DNA of 64,000 nt from Echinometra lucunter (Eukaryota > Echinodermata > Echinoidea > Camarodonta > Echinometridae). Under the pieces are notes generated by a model. It was given only the letters and a program-made list of their open reading frames with translations. It did not search any database and was not told the origin of the DNA. The position numbers and the translations under genes are program-made. Below are positions 13,501-24,563 of this stretch, piece after piece; position 1 is the first letter of the stretch, and the number at the start of each line of letters is the position of its first letter. Location: contig CM057158.1 of the NCBI GenBank assembly GCA_029962745.1, forward strand, positions 14,256,658 through 14,320,657. Direction: 5' to 3'.

Positions 13501-16500
13501 CACTTTTGATAACAAGATGCACATTAAGATGTCAATACTCAAATTAAAGATGGCTTTGCCTAAAACTGAGAGACAAACTTTTGACATTAAATTTCGCACT
13601 AATTTTTTATTATTTTTATTTATTGGTATATGAAATACTGATCAGCAGCAAGCTGAAAAGATCAGTTTTCAAATTAAACAACATAAATAGATAAATATAT
13701 AACAGTCTACATTCAAATAAATAACAGAAATACATAAACAAAATTACAAATGTAAGTATACAGGCAAACACACACACATACAAAACAAACACACCCTCTC
13801 CTGTGCACCCACTCACCCTCACAACCAACATGCACACACAACCACACACTACATGTACATACAAAGAAGCACAAGTCAAAAAATTGCAATTACCACAGGC
13901 CAGTACCTGTAGTAAGTGGTCAAGGGACATGTAATTTTGTTTGAAAGTTTTAAGGAAAAAGAAAAGTAACTATATCAAAAATTGTTAATGAGTCATAATT
14001 CTTTCTGTGAAATCAATCAAGAAAGAAAAACATTTGTTATGTGTTAGATTTAAAAAAAAAAAATTAGATCTGTAGGTTTCTAGCCAGATAGGGTATGGTA
14101 GATTTGTGGTATCTGTCAGTTTTGTAATTAATGGTACAAAGTCCCGACATGTTCCTCAACCATCTACCAGAGGTACTAGCCTTTGCTGGCGGGAGTAGAT
14201 TTCTATGTCTCACAGAATTGAAAAATTTTTTGCCGAAACCATGAAGGAGGGCATCTCGGTGGCAGCGGAATGTAACCTGTGTAAGTTTTACCCAAGATGA
14301 TCTTGAGTGCTCTCTTTTGCACAAATTCAATTTTGTCAGCTTGAGCATTTGTAAGAGAGGTATGCCACACTGGGCAAGCATACATGTACTCGAGAACAGG
14401 TCTGATATAGCAAGAATATATGGTTACCATGTCTTGGATGGGGGTTTTACACTTCCTAAGAATACACAGGGTGTATAACTTTCGAGAGGCTTTTGATACT
14501 ATGTCTTCCACTTGCACTTAAGATCATCTTGGATTGTAATTCCCAACAATTTCAAGTGCGAAATTTGAATTTGATTTATCCATACAATTTTTGCCACCAG
14601 GAAGCAAAAGACATAAATTTTGCTTTTAAACCTTTCATTTACTCTTTTTAAAAAACTGCAGGAGTTTATCACATTACATGCGAACAAGTCTTAAAATAGA
14701 ACTTGCAGTTTGAGCTCAGATTTAATTGAACCTGTTTGGCATGATGATGATGATAATAATTATGATCATATTTCAGAAAGGTTTTCCCTAAGGAAGAGGA
14801 TTCTGGTGCATAATAACTCAAATGAAGATGAAATTAATGAATATATGAAATCATGTCTTCTTTGTACCTATCAGATGAAGGTGGTGAGTACTTCTGGAAG
14901 CTCCAAGGGCTAGTGGAAGAAACATATGAAAAGAATGGACGCGAGCCTGTTGTGCTGATATCTCACAGTCTAGGTTGTCTCTATACTCTGTATTTCCTCA
15001 ATCATCAACCCACAACATGGAAGAATCGCTACATCAGGGCGTGGGTCCCAATCTCGGGACCTTATGCTGGCACTACCAAAGTCATGAGAGTTATAACGTC
15101 AGGTGAGCAAGATTGGCCAAAAAGTAGATGATCTTATTACATCAGTGAGTAGAGCATCTTTTATCAAGGAGAAAGATACCAAGATCATTGAATTTGGTGA
15201 AGTAATTTTGATTATTTGTCCGTTGCTTAATATGCATTCATTTTTAAATTTCGCATGTTCTTTGGCGATAGATAAGAGCAGAATTGTGTCGGGAATGGCC
15301 TTTCATATGGCATGTTTTGTTATTTACACACATAAATGGGCTTCCCTCAAAGATTACAATATGAAAGGCTATTTCCGACACAATCCAGTGCTCATCTGTC
15401 GCCAAAAACATGCAAAATTTCAAAATGACTGTTGATTGATAAAACGGCATAGCATCAAAATTACTTCATCAAATTCAATGATCTTGGTATCCTTCTTTTC
15501 GGTAGAAGATGCTTTACCCAGTGATGTAGAAAAATTATCTACTTTTTGAAGGCAAAGTACTGAAAATCCACAGTTCCGTTTTTTGTGGGACATCCGGTAT
15601 ACAAACTGTCAACCATATGACTTTTAACGATCATGTTATATTGTTTTAGAATATTTTTTCTTCTGTTCTTTTGCCTTCAGGTGATAACCTAGACGAGTAT
15701 GTGATATCTGCATTAACTGCTCGGAGAGCCCAGCGATCCTATCCCAGCTCAGTCTTCCTATTACCCAATACAGATTACTGGACTCCAGATGAAATCATCA
15801 TCACGACACCCAAAGCTAACTATACAACCAGGAACTACACACAGCTCTTCAAGGATTTGAATTATACTGTAGGCATAGACCTTCTGCAGGACACTCAGGG
15901 GTTAGTGCGGGATATCAAAGCACCAGGTATGATAAACAACATATCGATTGAATATTCTTGGAAATGGGTTTAGCTGAATATATGAGAAAAATTCACTTTG
16001 AACCAAAAAAAGAGGAGATTCTAGAATTTCACGAAAGTTCCGCTTGTGATTCTGGGATGTAATAGTTGCCACATCACCACAATGGGCATAAGGCTGTGTC
16101 CTGAATATTTCTTACTTTTTTGTCTCGCCCACCGGAGGTGAAGGCGAGACTAAGGGATCCAAATGTCGTCCGTCCGTCGTCCGTCCGTCGTCCGTCCGTC
16201 GTCCGTCCGTCGTCCGTCCGTCCGTCCGTCACAAACGTTATGAAAGATAACTTGGCAACCGTGACTCACTTTTCAACCAAACTTGGGTTGTAGATGCACT
16301 AAGGGGACCTGCATGTTATGGTCCAGTCAGAGGTCACATGGTAAGGTCAAAGGTCATTTCAGGTCAAACGTTAAAGTTTACGTGCAAGACTCTCTTATGA
16401 CACAAAACTCTGCAACCGTGACTCACTTTTCAACCAAACTTGGGTTGTAGATGCCCTAAGCGGACCTGCATGTTATGCTCTAGTCAGAGGTCACATGGTA

Positions 16501-18652
16501 AGGTCAAAGGTCATTTTAGGTCAAACGTTAAAATTTACGTGCAAGACTCTCTTATGACACAAAACTCTGCAACTGTGTGACACTGTTCAATCAAACTTGG
16601 GTTGTAGATGCACTAAGGGGACCTGCATCTTATTGTCCAGTCAGAGGTCACATGGTAAGGTCAAAGGTCATTTCAGGTCAAATGTTAAAGTTGACGTGCA
16701 AGACTCTCTTATCACACATAACTTTGCAACCGTGACTCACTTTTCAACCAAACTTGGGTTGTAGATGCACTGAGGGGACCTGCATGTTATGGTCCAGTCA
16801 GAGGTCACATGGTAAGGTCAAAGGTCATTTCAGGTCAAACGTTGAAGTTTACGTGCAAGACTCTCTTATGACTCAAAACTCTGCAACCGTGTGACACTTA
16901 TCTATCAAACTTGGGTTGTCGATGCACTAAGGGGACCTGCATGTTATGGTCCAGTCATAGGTCACATGGTAAGGTCAAAGGTCATTTCAGGTCAAACATT
17001 AAAGTTTACGTGCAAGACTCTCTTATGACACAAAACTCTGCAACCGTGTGACACTTATCTATCAAACTTGGGTTGTAGATGCACTAAGGGGACCTGCATG
17101 TTATGGTCCAGTCAGAGGTCACATGGTCAGGTCAAAGGTCATTACAGGTCAAACGTTGAACGGTTAAAGTTTACGTGCAAGACTCTCTTATGACACAAAA
17201 CTTTGCAACCGTGTCACACTTTTCAGTCAAACTTGGGTTGCAGATCACTAAGGGGAAGTGCATGTTATCATTCTGTTGGACTTCACATGATAAGGTGAAA
17301 GGTCATTGGAGGTCATATGTTACAGATGTTTTCAAATTCTTGAATTTGCTTTTCCTCTGTCATTTCTTGTATTTCAAACGTTAAAGTTTACCTGCAAGAC
17401 TCTCTTATGACGCATAACTTGGCACATGTTGCTGCAATAGCAACCAAATTTGGGTGATAGATGCACTAGGGGTACATTCATGCTATTGTGCTGTCAGGTC
17501 ACATGGTAAGGTGAAAGGTCATTTTAGGTCAAACTTTACGACCTGCAAGACTTTCTTGTGACATCAAACTTGGTTAGGGCAAGGGATGTACTTGGGGAAA
17601 CTTTCGTGTTATTTAGCCACGGGTGGGCGAGACACAATCTTCCTATTGGCTTGTTTAAACAAGTTGACTCATAGTTTGAAAATAAAAGTCATAGTTTGAA
17701 ATCCAAAGGAATAAATGAATAATCTTTTTTCCAGCTATTGAAGAAAGAAAAAAAAATCCTTATGAAGAGAAATAGAGGGAGAACTACCAGCAAAGAAGTA
17801 TTATCTTCCGATCTACCTTTCAACTTACTAGCAGGTATCTTCTGACATTGTTTGTATTCTTTCACCCACAGATGTTCCTGTATTTGCTGTATACGGTGTA
17901 GAGATCCCCACTGAAGAAAACTACACATATCTAGGAACAACCTTTCCGGACACGCAACCCAAAATATCACTGGGCTTGGGTGATGGAACAGTTAATATAC
18001 GAAGTCTTAGAGCATATAAGAAGTAAGTCCATTGATTGTTTCAGATTATAGACTTTGCAAGCACTGTCTGACATTTGTGATGTTATAATTATGATAGTAC
18101 ACTGTAGTTGTTGTTTATAAATTCTTGCTGTATTGTCAGTTATTTATTTTGAATCTTTAAAAATTTGAATTGAACAGTTAGAACACTGAAAAGTGAGAGT
18201 AGATACATAATTACAGTTTTTTTTATAAGCTCCAAGAAAGATTCCCAACTATATATTGTTTATTAGAGAAGAGAACAGAGACATGCACAAAAATAGGATC
18301 AGAAAGTATAAGATCATCAGAAAGTTTCATGATGATTAGATTATGCATAATTTGATGAAATATTCATAGAAACTTATATCCTGTCATATTCTAAAAATTT
18401 ACATGGATCTTCATCTGTTTGCATGTTTCTTTTTTATCTTTCGGAATGTGAAGATGGCGTAACGAGCAGTACCCGCCTGTGAGGGAGTATGAGGTGAAAG
18501 GTCCAACGGGAGAACATACCGCTATCTTAGCCGAGAAATCCGTCTTCAGGTTCATCATCAATGAGGTCTTGTTCCCTTTCATGCCTTCACGTTTGAAAAC
18601 ACCTAAGAAAAGAAGCAAACTATGGCCCAGGAAGAATCCAGAGTTGGTATGA
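4357..18652 (+). CDS. PLA2G15: Lysosomal phospholipase A2 (group XV) / LCAT-like, 7 exons, lacks first exon
   Basis: Exons 4357-4513, 11883-12001, 13178-13276, 14875-15102, 15681-15926, 17872-18022 and 18454-18652 join in frame over GT..AG introns to 398 codons plus TGA. By family knowledge, the enzyme is a lysosomal/secreted alpha/beta-hydrolase with phospholipase A and transacylase (1-O-acylceramide synthase) activity. Seen in sequence: PGDGGSQL near the start, then CTKKSDLFTLWLNLD, VYVPGFG, RGAPYDFRKAP, the nucleophile elbow SHSLG (Ser codon 14967-14969), SGPYAGTTK, the acid site GLGDGTV (Asp codon 17982-17984) and GEHTAIL (His codon 18515-18517). The catalytic triad is therefore complete. 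The first visible residue follows a split Val codon, which matches the usual junction after the signal-peptide exon; that exon is not found and may be in the 500-N gap or upstream. The C terminus is unusually basic (TPKKRSKLWPRKNPELV). Family assignment is firm; choosing PLA2G15 over LCAT rests on remembered similarity. Confidence 0.9.
5428..6692. mobile_element. Non-autonomous hAT element with 8-bp target duplication
   Basis: Lies in intron 1 of the phospholipase gene. It starts CAGGGTTGGCGGATTT and ends AAATCGCCAACCCTG, which are inverted copies of each other. It is flanked on both sides by the same 8 bp CTGGGTGC (5420-5427 and 6693-6700). An 8-bp duplication and CAGGG..CCCTG ends are hallmarks of hAT transposons. 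The 1265-bp interior is AT-rich with no transposase frame, so it must have been moved by an enzyme supplied elsewhere. Confidence 0.9.
7344..7465. repeat. Left copy of ~120-bp direct repeat flanking the palindrome
   Basis: The segment GGGGCTGATGTTATACTCTA through CTTTGTTAG recurs in the same orientation with small differences at 9416-9522. The two copies bracket the 1.9-kb palindrome. Confidence 0.8.
7495..9385. mobile_element. 1.9-kb palindrome built from hAT-type MITE copies
   Basis: The left arm (about 7495-8220) and right arm (about 8640-9385) are inverted copies at very high identity around a ~420-bp centre. Both arms carry, in mirror order, a CCGAAGGCCCGCGAG tandem motif, a poly-T/A run, GGTGCCGCGGTCG, and two copies of a unit that begins AGTGG then GCTAGGATTTCA and continues GGGGGCGGTAGTGAGCACG. 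The same unit occurs alone at 52394-52665 with an 8-bp target duplication, so the units are probably hAT-type MITEs. The structure sits in intron 1 of the phospholipase gene. GC content is much higher than in the surroundings. Confidence 0.8.
9416..9522. repeat. Right copy of ~120-bp direct repeat flanking the palindrome
   Basis: Same orientation as 7344-7465. It includes TACTCTAAAATTCCTTATTC and AGAGGGGTCCTGCA. After it comes a 210-bp pyrimidine-rich tract (about 9530-9745). Confidence 0.8.
9748..10498 (+). mobile_element. Core-repeat element with TGTCTCGCCCACC ends (short copy)
   Basis: Begins TGTCTCGCCCACC, followed by the inverted GGTGAAGGTGAGAC. It has a short GTCC-like stretch, several diverged ~155-bp core repeats (AAACTTGGGTTGTAGATGC, AAGGTCAAAGGTCATTTGAGG) and ends at GTGGGCGATACA, the degenerate inverse of the start. 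It belongs to the same family as 16121-17634. Architecture resembles (ACGG)n/core-repeat elements of marine invertebrates, often classed with Helitron-like non-autonomous elements. No coding capacity. Confidence 0.75.
10845..10995. repeat. Pyrimidine-rich low-complexity tract
   Basis: TTTC/TTTTC-rich stretch that makes KKEKKRKK-type frames on the minus strand. Not coding. Confidence 0.8.
14080..14700 (-). pseudogene. LINE reverse-transcriptase C-terminal fragment
   Basis: Reading the minus strand, and switching frame several times, one recognises LLGITIQDDLK, VEDIVSKASRKLYTLCILRK, SYCIRPVLEY-like YSCYIRPVLEY, CPVWHTSLTNAQADKIEFVQ, KRALKIILG and then LLPPAKAS..YHKSTIPYLARNL. This order is typical of the region after the reverse-transcriptase domain of non-LTR retrotransposons (CR1/L2/jockey-like). 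Frameshifts and the absence of the catalytic part show a dead 5'-truncated insertion, located in intron 3 of the phospholipase gene. Confidence 0.8.
15118..15549. mobile_element. Foldback element in phospholipase intron 4
   Basis: A ~430-bp inverted repeat with arms of about 200 bp. The left arm includes AAAAAGTAGATGATCTTATT and GATACCAAGATCATTGAATT; the right arm has AATTCAATGATCTTGGTATC and ATCTACTTTTT. It starts only about 15 bp after the splice donor of exon 14875-15102. No target duplication is evident and no protein is encoded. Confidence 0.8.
16121..17634 (+). mobile_element. 157-bp core-repeat element with (GTCC)n and 13-bp inverted ends
   Basis: Starts TGTCTCGCCCACC and ends GGTGGGCGAGACA, a perfect 13-bp inverted pair. 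A short hairpin with GGTGAAGGCGAGAC follows the 5' end, then a (GTCC)n/(CGTCC)n microsatellite at about 16164-16235, then at least six core repeats. The marker TGGGTTGTAGATGC occurs at 16284, 16441, 16598, 16755, 16912 and 17069, a spacing of exactly 157 bp; a seventh follows at 17234. The layout matches microsatellite-plus-core-repeat elements known from marine invertebrates (Pearl/CvA type). No open frame of interest. Confidence 0.85.
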
Positions 18653-20435
18653 CCATGGTGAGATATTTCGATTTGCAGCTGTTTGACGTAATTCTTCCTG
18701 CCTTTTATTTCAATCTCGTCTGGTAATGAGGAAAGCTATATTTGTTCAAGAATCCAACAAAATGCTCAATGCATGAGCAGTAGTGATGTTGCATCAGCTT
18801 TAATATATTAACAGGTGGATTATTACTGAGAAGTGAACTTAGAAATATTTGTACATGTATAAGGAAAGTTAATCCTGTAGGCTTTTTAGTAGAATGTGTA
18901 GTCCCAGACGTACAGATCTAGTGAGAGGGTTTTCATGTTACATGATATTCAGGAAATTTTTATAGTTCGGTTTACATTTTCTGCTATATTCTTTATAAAA
19001 TTAGTGACTGATTAACTATTGAGCATAACTTCGGTATGATTTTCTTGCAGCATATTTTGATTATCAGAACTGTAATATGACAGTGAAATGGGGTTGATTG
19101 TAGAAGTAAGTTTCAAATTTTTTGGTGTGATTTCATTTGGATTTTAATTAGGTGTGGAACCATAGTTCAGCTTTTTATTTATTAATTTATTAATTTATTC
19201 ATGTATTTTTTATTTAGTTATTTATTTGGTCGTTTATTTATTTATTTTGTTTTTATTTCAGATTCTAGTTCATCAAGTGACTTAGCTTTGAAAGACTTTA
19301 TGCAAGAATTACCCAGAGTTCCCTGTGTAATTAAGTGTAAAGATGTTTTATTGTAAAGTACTGGTACTGCCATCTGATCCAAAGATTTAGGAGAAGCACA
19401 TATACCCATAACTAGACTCCTTTGTTTCTTTTAAGCTTTTTTTTTTTTTTTTTTTTTTTACTGTTTTCTTTCATTAGCAGTACTAAGCTTCTGAAATCTT
19501 TTTTTTTTAATCTGTGAGAGCCAAAATATTAGATAATACAGAGTGATAATGTTAACTCAGTTAAAGAGATATAGACCTGGAAAGTGGGTTTTGTTGAAAT
19601 TATCTGCATAATTTTTAACGGGGAATTTAAAAATAGGATAAATAAAAATGACTGAGACCAAGACCAATTCTCATGCCTGTTATTTTGCCAAAAGTTTACA
19701 TACAGTGTATACCTGGGCCATTCCACAGAAAATGTTCACTTGCCAAAAATCATGGTATCTTAAGAAATATTTGTGCTACCATGACAAATGTGGTATCAAA
19801 AGAACTTGTCATGCTTTTTCATTTGACTGGCATGCCATTAGAAGACTGAAGCATAATTAGGTGTGATTTTCTTTGGAAAAAAAAAATGCTAACATTTGTG
19901 TGAAATTTCATGTCAATCTTGGTCAAAACATTATATGTTTTTGCTCATTGTATCTCTCCACAAGCATTATGCGACCTTCTTGTCAGTCATCTGTTCATCT
20001 AGATTTACAACAAAAACAACCAAATCAAATCTGAAATGCTTGTGAGAATGATGTGCCATAATTGAAATTTTGAGATTTTGGTAACTGCTGAAATATTTCT
20101 CCTTGAATTAGCAGCTTTCTGACAGTCTCATGTGATATTTGGTTTACTGCCTTATGAAGAAATTTGTTTTACCTTTGACTAGTGTAGAAATTACTGAATG
20201 TTGAGTAATAATAGCAGTAACAGAGGCATTTAAATCACTATGGTTGAAAGCTTTGAATATGAAATATCATAATCGTAGTTTAGTCAAGTTTCATTGCAGA
20301 TTAATTAAAACATGGACTTTAACCTGCATGTACTGTTCATCTTTGTTTGTGTATGCAATTTGTTTCTTTATGTTATCCTGAGAGGAAAAGGGCACTTTGT
20401 TAGGCATTAATCAAATTTGACAGTTTTAGTGTAAG
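18653..20435. other. 3' flank / probable 3' UTR of phospholipase; no other gene seen
   Basis: AT-rich, with (ATTT)n near 19170-19255 and a poly-T run near 19440-19460. A canonical AATAAA at 19641-19646 is a candidate poly(A) signal about 1 kb beyond the stop, but others lie further on. No coding exon recognised. Confidence 0.45.
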
Positions 20436-20443
20436 CCCTGTAT

Positions 20444-21268
20444 CAGTGCTGTGTGACTTGAGTATTAACTCAGACTCGAGTCCAGACTCGAGTCCAATTT
20501 TTGATGACTCGGACTTGAGTCCAGTTTTTCTCACTTGGACTCGGACTCGGACTCGGTCCCAGAAATCAAGCAGTAGCGGCCATGCCATGTACATTTTTGT
20601 ATGTATTTTGTTGCTTGATGAATTAGAATACGTATAGGCCTACTGTAATGTACTCCACTACTCTTTATTCAGTGTGTTTTACATTCAGCGGCCTACTAGT
20701 GTTGCACTAGCTGTGAGCTGAGCATGCATAATTTATGCTCGCTAGCGTACAGCAGCTAGCTCGCAGCAGCATCACTGATTGGTATGCATAAGCTGTGCTG
20801 CTTTTTATATCAGTTGTAAAACTTACAAAAATTGCATGTGCATAATTATATATGACCTTGGTTGGTCGACCACTCGTCCTCTGGGTCGGGGGGTTGGACG
20901 TACTTGAGGTCGGACAGCTCACCCCTACTGAGCTGAGGGCATTTAGTTCCATGTAACTCTATGACCGAGGGTAAATTGTCTCATGAAGGGAGGGGGGAGG
21001 GGTTGTTTTAAACGTTTGGTTAATCCGAACTCTCTATTATGAGGTTCCACTGTAGATGTAATTTGTTTTCATGTTTAGGAAGATGTCCAATGTAATGTGA
21101 ACTTAACTTGCGACTCGGACTCAATTTTTTTTTTTTTTTTGACTCGGACTCGTGGACTTGAACTCAGGCTCGGACTCGGACTCTGAGGTGATGACTCGGA
21201 CTCGGACTTTGAGGCTATGACTCGGACTCGGACTCGGGTTTTACAACTCGGACTCGGACACAGCACTG
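20444..21268. mobile_element. Non-autonomous hAT-type element with ACTCGG arrays
   Basis: Starts CAGTGCTGTGT and ends ACACAGCACTG. Both ends are flanked by CCCTGTAT (20436-20443 and 21269-21276), a perfect 8-bp target duplication. The subterminal parts are long runs of GACTCGGACTCG/GACTCGAGTCC in mirror-like arrangement. The 825-bp interior has no transposase. The arginine/serine-rich frames here are by-products of the repeats. Confidence 0.9.
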
Positions 21269-21339
21269 CCCTGTATTGAATCTTGTATGGCTATATGGCA
21301 ATAAAGTCCTACCTCATGAACTTGACAAAAGCATTGACA

Positions 21340-21688
21340 AAAACTCATTTACATTTTCTAATAAACTACTCTCGCTCTGCAAATTGGCAGCACTGATGAC
21401 ATCATATGCGAGCAGCTCTCCATTCACTTTGTACATGAAATTTCACATTTTCTCAATTTTCTTGGAATTTACACATTTTCTAACCCCATAGTCAATGTAT
21501 GTTCAGAAGAATTGCTTTTTACATAACATACTTTGACTATGGGTTAAGAAAATGTGTAACTTCCAAGAAAATTGAGAAAATGTGAATTTCATGTACAAAG
21601 TGAATGGAGACCTGCTCGCATATGATGTCGTCAGTGTTGCCAATTTGCAGAGCCAGGAGTAATTTACTAGAAAATGTAAATGAGTGTA
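21340..21688. mobile_element. Foldback (palindromic) element
   Basis: The left arm AAACTCATTTACATTTTCTA..CTCTGCAAATTGGCAGCACT and the right arm GTTGCCAATTTGCAGAG..TAGAAAATGTAAATGAGT are inverted copies of about 160 bp around a ~40-bp centre near 21500-21530. It abuts the core-repeat element that begins at 21694. Confidence 0.85.
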
Positions 21689-21693
21689 ATTTT

Positions 21694-22607
21694 TATGCCT
21701 CCGCCCACCGTAGGTGGTTGCCGGAGGCATTATGTTTTCGGGTCGTCCGTCCGTCCGTCCGTCCGTCCGTCCCGTTTTCGTTCTCGCGATAACTTAAGAA
21801 CCGTTTGACAGATCAACTTCAAACTTGGCACAGGTATGCATATGGGAGGGACAATGATCTGATTAGATTTTGGGGTTACAAGGTCAAAGGTCAAGGTCAT
21901 AGAGGTAATAAAACACATAAAAATGGCTCGTTCTCGCGATAACCTAAGAACCATTTGACAGATCAACCTCAAACTTGGCACAGGTATGCATATGGGAGGG
22001 ACAATGATCTGATTAGATTTTGGGGTTACAAGGTCAAAGGTCAAGGTCATAGAGGTAATAAAACATATAAAAATGGCTCGTTCTTGCGATAACTTAAGAA
22101 CCATTTGACCTATCAACCTCAGACTTGGCACAGGTATGCATATGGGATGGACAATGATCTGATTAGATTTTGGGGTCACAGGGTCAAAGGTCAAGGTCAT
22201 AGAGTTAATAAAACACATAAAAATGGCTCGTTCTCGCGATAACTTAAGAACCATTTGACCTATCAACTTCAAACTTGGCACAGGTATGCATATGGAAGGG
22301 ACAATGATCTGATTAGATTTTGGGGTCTCAAGGTCAAAGGTCAAAGGTCATCGAGGTCATTATGTACATAGAAATGGTTCGTTCTTGTGATAACTCAGTA
22401 ACCATTTGACGGTTCAACAAACTTGGCTCATGTATGCATATGGAAAGGGCAATGCTCTCATTAGATTTGGGGGTCACAAGGTCAAAGGTCAAGGTCAAAG
22501 ATGTCATTGTATAAATGAAAATAAATCAACATGAAGTGCCATTTATTTCTGATTTGGTAATGGCGGAGGCATAAAGTTCGACCATGCGTGGTCGAAGATT
22601 CATCTAG
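21694..22607 (+). mobile_element. 150-bp core-repeat element with Helitron-like 3' end
   Basis: Starts TATGCCTCCGCCCACC, followed by GGTGGTTGCCGGAGGCA (hairpin), then (GTCC)n at about 21748-21772, then four core repeats (GATTAGATTT at 21861, 22011, 22161 and 22311: exactly 150 bp apart) and a degraded fifth. Near the end is GGCGGAGGCATA, the inverse of the start. It then has a perfect stem-loop TTCGACCA-TGCG-TGGTCGAA (22577-22596) and, 7 nt later, CTAG (22604-22607) followed by T. A stem-loop about 11 nt from a CTRR end before T is the Helitron 3' terminus. The 204-codon minus-strand frame is only the 150-bp repeat read through. Confidence 0.85.
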
Positions 22608-24470
22608 TCTTAATCTTTGACCGATTTTGCTCATTTCTTTTTTAAAAATGCTGTTCAAATTTAACTCCTTTATTGAAACAGTGAAAGTTCTAGGGTGGAC
22701 TTACCCTTTAAACTTTTTAAGAATTTGATTGGTCCACACTGTTTTGCCACCAGGTGGCAAAAATATGCCTATTGCCTCTGCAGGTTTTTTGCCACTTCAT
22801 ATCCTTAATCAGATATTGCCAATTTGAACACAGAAATAGTGATTATGTATTATTCACTGCGTTGCCAATTTAAAGAGTTTAATGATTAGTTACAAGTAAA
22901 CTGCTCTAATTCGAGAACGCCACACCATACAGCGTTGGGAATGGGCTCAAAATTTTCAGTGCATTTTTCTCTTTCTGTTCATGTATGATATGTACTGCCC
23001 AACATTCTGGACCAACAGATACTGCAAAAGCGTCTCCTAAAGGAGACGCTGTACCTCTATGGGTTAAATCAAAGTTTGTTTTTTTTGGGGGGGGGTGGCA
23101 TCTTTCCTCAAACACACACATCTGTTTAGCACTTTGATGTGTGTAATGACAAAGCTAAAGCAATTCTTTGATATTGTTTGTATCATACCACAAGTAATCA
23201 TTGTCCCAGTGAAATCTCTAAGTAGGGCCCTGTCTTATCAGCACTGCTTAGAAGACAGGGCTTGGATATCTTAATGAGAGTTGCAACTCTGTCAGGAAAG
23301 TGGCCTTTACCTTTTGCTTTGTTTCACCAGGAAATATTAGGAAGTTTGAACGTATAATATATTTTACATGTGTACATTTTTTTTCATATGTGTATTTATT
23401 TATCTATTTATCTATCTATCCATACCTTGTATGAATTTATATTACTTTTATCTCTTACTCTGTCATTTCGTTTCATTTCATTTGATCGATTCTATGATTC
23501 TATTTCTGTTTTCAATCATATATGTACTTAGCACACCTTTTCATTCTATTTTGTGATACATATGCTACAGGAGATTTTTGCCTTGTGAAGTTTTTATTCT
23601 TTTCCCTACCTGAGCATTTTGTAATATGCAAAACTCCAAGTACGATGATACACCAATTCGGTGGCCTGTACTTCCACAGATGAAGAAAAGAGTTATATTT
23701 CATTGCATTTTGTATGGGTATGATCACTGTGATGGTCTTAATGGACTCTTAGAATGTTGTATGGTTGATGTACTACTCTGAATATAAAACGGAGAAGTTC
23801 TTCCTTTTTTTTCTTTTTTTTTGCAGTGGGAAGTAACAAAAAAGGATTTATCCCTGTCCTGTTTCAATATGGTGCTCTGAAATTTTGCTCCTTCAGCTTT
23901 TGCTTGAGGCATTATTTTGTGGAACATTTACACTTGGGACTGGTGCTATTGTTGGGGTTTATGTTTAGTTTTAGAGTTAGGTTTATGTTTAAAAAGATAA
24001 TAATAAACCTTCAAGATACCTCCTCAGTGCACAACATCATTTATGTTTTATCTGAAATTGGCCACAGAGCTCGTAGATCTCTGTTTACACTGCCACTGTT
24101 CAGATTCAGAAGTATCAGTGTTTCATTTCAGTTTTGTCTTCAAGAAAATGATCCAAAGCTATGGACATGGGCAATTGGGCATATTAAATTCAACAGCATT
24201 TTCGCCAAATGGGTAGTAATGAACATTGGGAAATCTGTTGGAAAAAAAAAATGGTGTGATAACTTAATTAGTATATTGTATGTACAATTTCTCTGAAATT
24301 CTCTGTTTTTCTCAAGGTTAAACTGCATGTATATAGGATTTGTATGTTCTTGAACATTATAAGTAATGTGGTAAAATCGCTGTGTCTGTTAATTGTAGTA
24401 TGGAACTTGATAGAGTAAGTTACACATTTTTCAAATTTCAAATGACTTGTGTGCAGGTTTTGATTCTTCC
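22608..24470. other. No gene recognised; intergenic
   Basis: Mostly AT-rich. A GCCCTGTCTT..AAGACAGGGC hairpin occurs near 23227-23263. The 156-codon open frame beginning at 23826 lacks a recognisable domain and has no splice context, so I do not call it. Confidence 0.45.
22742..22762. repeat. Perfect short palindrome TTTTGCCACC-A-GGTGGCAAAA
   Basis: A 10-bp perfect stem around one central base. It may be the remnant of a small foldback element. A second perfect short hairpin, AGCGTCTCCT-AA-AGGAGACGCT, lies at 23029-23050. No function can be assigned. Confidence 0.7.
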
Positions 24471-24563
24471 ATATCCACCATCACGTGTGCTGGAATGCTG
24501 AGAGCAGAGATTGCATTGTGTGTGTGTGTGTGTGTATGGGGGGGGGCAAGAATATTGTACATT

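Noticed and set aside
16121..17634. Regular repeats that might suggest a CRISPR-like array
   Set aside because: 157-bp period with no short repeat/variable spacer pattern, in a eukaryotic genome; it is a tandem core-repeat element.
21730..22344. 204-codon minus-strand frame with four 50-residue repeats
   Set aside because: It is the 150-bp core repeat of a non-coding mobile element read in frame.
23826..24296. 156-codon open frame
   Set aside because: No recognisable domain, low complexity, no supporting splice sites; likely chance in AT-rich DNA.
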